Shown in pieces: positions 45,359-47,524 of a stretch of DNA of 47,524 nt (positions are counted from its first letter, which is position 1; each line of letters starts with the position of its first letter). Location: assembly GCA_001821555.1 (NCBI GenBank), contig MHMM01000004.1, forward strand, positions 1 through 47,524. The letters are read 5' to 3'. Made by a program: the position numbers and the translations under genes. The stretch is from Candidatus Nealsonbacteria bacterium RIFOXYB1_FULL_40_15. Lineage in GTDB: Bacteria; Patescibacteriota; Minisyncoccia; Minisyncoccales; GWA2-38-27. The notes under the pieces are model-generated. The model was not told the origin of the DNA. It did not search any database and worked only from the letters and a program-made list of their open reading frames with translations.

Positions 45359-47524
45359 ATGGCGAGCAATCTTAAAAGCATGAGTATCCCTCCACAGGAC
45401 CTGGAAGCCGAAAGATGCCTTTTAGGATGTCTTCTCTTAGACAAAAATGCGATTGTAAAAGTAGTGGATTTTCTTCAAGATAAAGACTTCTACAAAGAAA
45501 TCCACAGGCAGATATATATCTCCGTCGCAGAGCTTTTTGAAAAAGGAGAGCCGGTTGACCTTTTGGCTGTCTCTAGCAGGTTGAGAGAAAAAAAGCTTTT
45601 AGAAAGTATGGGAGGAGCAGGATATCTGACCGAACTTATAAATTCGGTTCCTACATCTTCCCATATTTTAAACTATGCTAAGATCGTCCAGAGAAAAAGA
45701 ATCTTAAGGGAGCTTATTGACGCGAGCCAAGAAATCAACACTTTAGGGCACGAAGAACAGGAAGACATAGATGAGTTGCTGGATAAGGCAGAACAAAGAA
45801 TATTCAGCATTTCCCAAAGAAGCTTAAGCCAAAGGTTCCTTCCGATCAAGGATTCCCTGGAACAGGCGTTTGAAAGAATAGATATGCTTTCAAAACACGA
45901 AGGAAACCTAAGAGGCGTCTCAACAGGATTCAAAGACCTGGATAATATTCTTGCCGGTTTTCAGAAATCAGACTTAATCATACTGGCCGCAAGGCCCTCC
46001 ATCGGAAAATCCGCCCTGGCTGTTAATTTCGCAGCCAATATAGCAATAAATAACAAGCTTCCTGTCGGAATATTTAGTCTTGAAATGTCCAACGACCAGA
46101 TAATAGACAGATTAATAGCATCAATCGCAAATATAGACTTATGGAAATTAAGAACCGGGAAGCTTTCTTCTGAAGGAGAAAACAATGACTTTGAAAGAAT
46201 CCAGCATGCAATGGGAATCCTGTCTTCAACTCCGATATTTATAGATGATGCGGCTTCTTCCAATGTTTTGCAAATGAGGGCTATGGCAAGAAGGCTTCAG
46301 GCAGAGCACGGCTTGGGCCTTTTGGTTATAGACTACCTCCAGCTGGTAGAACCCAGAAATTCCAACGCCAGCCCTGTCCAGCAGGTTTCTGAAATATCCA
46401 GATCCCTAAAGGGCCTTGCAAGAGAGCTGAATATCCCTGTCCTGGCCCTATCCCAGCTTTCGCGTGCCGTAGAGCATAGGGTGCCCCAAATACCAAAACT
46501 GGCCGATCTTCGTGAATCAGGATGTCTCACAGGCGATACCCTTATAACCAGAGCCGATACCGGAGAAAGAACTCCCATTAAAAACCTAGTCGGCAAAGCA
46601 AACATACCAATACATGCTTTAGATGAAAATTTAAAAATTAAAACACATTTTATTTCGAAAGTTTTTTCGAGCGGGCAAAAAATGGTTTATGAATTGAAAA
46701 CCAAAAGCGGATTTAAAATCAAAGCCTCTGCAAATCATCCCTTTAAAAAACTGGATGGCTGGCATCAATTAAACAACCTCAGACCCGGCGATCATATTGC
46801 CACTCCGCGCCAAATAAAGATTTCGACGCCTTTAAAGATGGATGACAATGAAATTATTTTACTGGCTCATTTATTGGGAGATGGTTGCGTGCTGCCAAAG
46901 CAACCCATTCATTATACAAGTGCAGATCATGAAAACATTAAGATTGTTAAAAACGCCGCGAAAACTTTGTTTAGAATCAATTCAAGAATCGTAAAGCAAG
47001 AAAATTGGTGGCACGTCTATCTTCCAAGTCCGTACAGACTGGCCCGTGGGAAACATCATCCCATAATAAATTGGTTTAATGAGTTAAAGATTCACCCCGT
47101 TCGTTCTTATGAAAAAGAAATTCCGGAAAAGATTTTCTCTTTAAGCGAGCAACAAACTGCTTTGTTCTTAAAGCATCTTTGGGCCACTGACGGAAATATT
47201 TCTATTAAAAAGTTGCTGGGAAGAAAAGACAGCGGGAATATTTATTATGCAACAACAAGCGATAAATTAGCTGAAGGGGTTAAATATCTTCTTTTGAGAT
47301 TGGGAATAAGAAGCAAGATAGGCGGAGTCAAAAAAGAAAATTATAGAATTTGTTATCATGTAAGCATTCAGGGCAAAGAAGAACAATTGAAATTTTTAAA
47401 TCTTGTGGGATGTTATGGAAAAAGAGGAAAATTAATTCCTAAATTAATCAGAAATATAGAAAAGATAAAATCCAATACAAATATAGATATTATTCCCAAG
47501 GAAGTCTGGCATAAAATAGGAAAA
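45359..47524 (+). CDS. dnaB: Replicative DNA helicase DnaB, intein-containing (3' end outside window)
   Basis: Open frame of 722 codons running off the window. The host part, residues 1-388, has the DnaB N-terminal domain (PPQDLEAERCLLGCLL), Walker A ARPSIGKSAL (about 212-220), Walker B LLVIDYLQL (about 320-328) and LSQLSRAVE. It stops at KLADLRESG, the well-known DnaB intein site, where the host sequence normally continues SIEQDAD. The protein unwinds DNA at the fork once the intein has excised itself. Confidence 0.95.
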   Translation, partial: MASNLKSMSIPPQDLEAERCLLGCLLLDKNAIVKVVDFLQDKDFYKEIHRQIYISVAELFEKGEPVDLLAVSSRLREKKLLESMGGAGYLTELINSVPTSSHILNYAKIVQRKRILRELIDASQEINTLGHEEQEDIDELLDKAEQRIFSISQRSLSQRFLPIKDSLEQAFERIDMLSKHEGNLRGVSTGFKDLDNILAGFQKSDLIILAARPSIGKSALAVNFAANIAINNKLPVGIFSLEMSNDQIIDRLIASIANIDLWKLRTGKLSSEGENNDFERIQHAMGILSSTPIFIDDAASSNVLQMRAMARRLQAEHGLGLLVIDYLQLVEPRNSNASPVQQVSEISRSLKGLARELNIPVLALSQLSRAVEHRVPQIPKLADLRESGCLTGDTLITRADTGERTPIKNLVGKANIPIHALDENLKIKTHFISKVFSSGQKMVYELKTKSGFKIKASANHPFKKLDGWHQLNNLRPGDHIATPRQIKISTPLKMDDNEIILLAHLLGDGCVLPKQPIHYTSADHENIKIVKNAAKTLFRINSRIVKQENWWHVYLPSPYRLARGKHHPIINWFNELKIHPVRSYEKEIPEKIFSLSEQQTALFLKHLWATDGNISIKKLLGRKDSGNIYYATTSDKLAEGVKYLLLRLGIRSKIGGVKKENYRICYHVSIQGKEEQLKFLNLVGCYGKRGKLIPKLIRNIEKIKSNTNIDIIPKEVWHKIGK
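46523..47524 (+). mobile_element. LAGLIDADG intein in DnaB (partial, 334 codons seen)
   Basis: It begins with the splice-site Cys in CLTGDTLITRADTGERT (block A). Block B is FKIKASANHPF with the conserved His. Homing endonuclease blocks C and E appear as LAHLLGDGCVL and KHLWATDGNISI, each with the catalytic Asp. The C-terminal splice junction (HN/S or C) lies outside the window. Inteins spread by the nuclease cutting intein-free dnaB alleles. Confidence 0.92.

Overview
The window looks like part of the chromosome of a Candidate Phyla Radiation bacterium (Patescibacteria, probably a Parcubacteria-type lineage). The core genes are AT-rich and packed into operons with 1-14 nt overlaps. Several enzymes are shorter than usual (enolase 386 aa, acetate kinase 339 aa). 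Energy metabolism visible here is lower glycolysis plus acetate formation. Gene types common in these genomes recur: DUF6922-AbiEii, single-domain GIY-YIG nuclease, bacterial release-factor-like protein next to a divergent FtsZ, and coiled-coil lytic transglycosylase. No respiratory or amino-acid biosynthesis genes are seen. This placement is inferred from gene content only.

Layout. 1-0.84 kb: end of a secreted repeat protein. 1.1-5.6 kb: bL31, RF1, and a minus-strand operon (DUF6922/AbiEii, CYTH, HD, DUF1653). 5.7-7.8 kb: orphan ParB-like protein, polysaccharide deacetylase, a candidate small RNA and a cysteine-rich mini-protein. 7.8-11.7 kb: TypA, lytic transglycosylase, bL25. 11.7-18.9 kb: an eight-gene operon (PduL, AckA, PEP synthase, PfkB kinase, aldolase, two envelope genes, ferredoxin). 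19-24.4 kb: GAPDH, thiol-redox proteins, phosphoglycerate mutase, enolase, thioredoxin reductase. 24.4-27.8 kb: GalU, FtsZ-like, release-factor-like protein, phosphodiesterase. 28-33.2 kb: histidine kinase, cysteine desulfurase and a small-gene operon. 33.2-40.7 kb: an accessory stretch of orphan genes, repeats and a structured RNA around TspO and PncB. 40.7-44.6 kb: tRNA-Gln, GIY-YIG nuclease, DnaX, export protein, CysS. 44.6-47.5 kb: two orphan genes and DnaB, interrupted by a LAGLIDADG intein that runs off the window.

The most striking pattern is two styles of gene start. Fourteen core genes have a TATAAT-like hexamer exactly 6 nt before the ATG and no ribosome binding site, which suggests leaderless mRNAs. 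Interspersed orphan genes, many small and visibly more GC-rich, do the opposite: they have -35/-10 promoters, a short leader, a strong AAGGAGG-type ribosome binding site and usually their own hairpin terminator. Several encode 24-47 aa single-helix membrane peptides. A candidate 86-nt RNA exposes CCUCC between two hairpins and could in principle pair with the ribosome binding sites of the second class only.

Substrate-level energy flow can be followed through the window: aldolase, GAPDH, phosphoglycerate mutase, enolase, PEP synthase (possibly running toward pyruvate, since no pyruvate kinase is present here), then PduL and AckA making ATP and acetate. Phosphoglycerate kinase and triosephosphate isomerase are not in the window.
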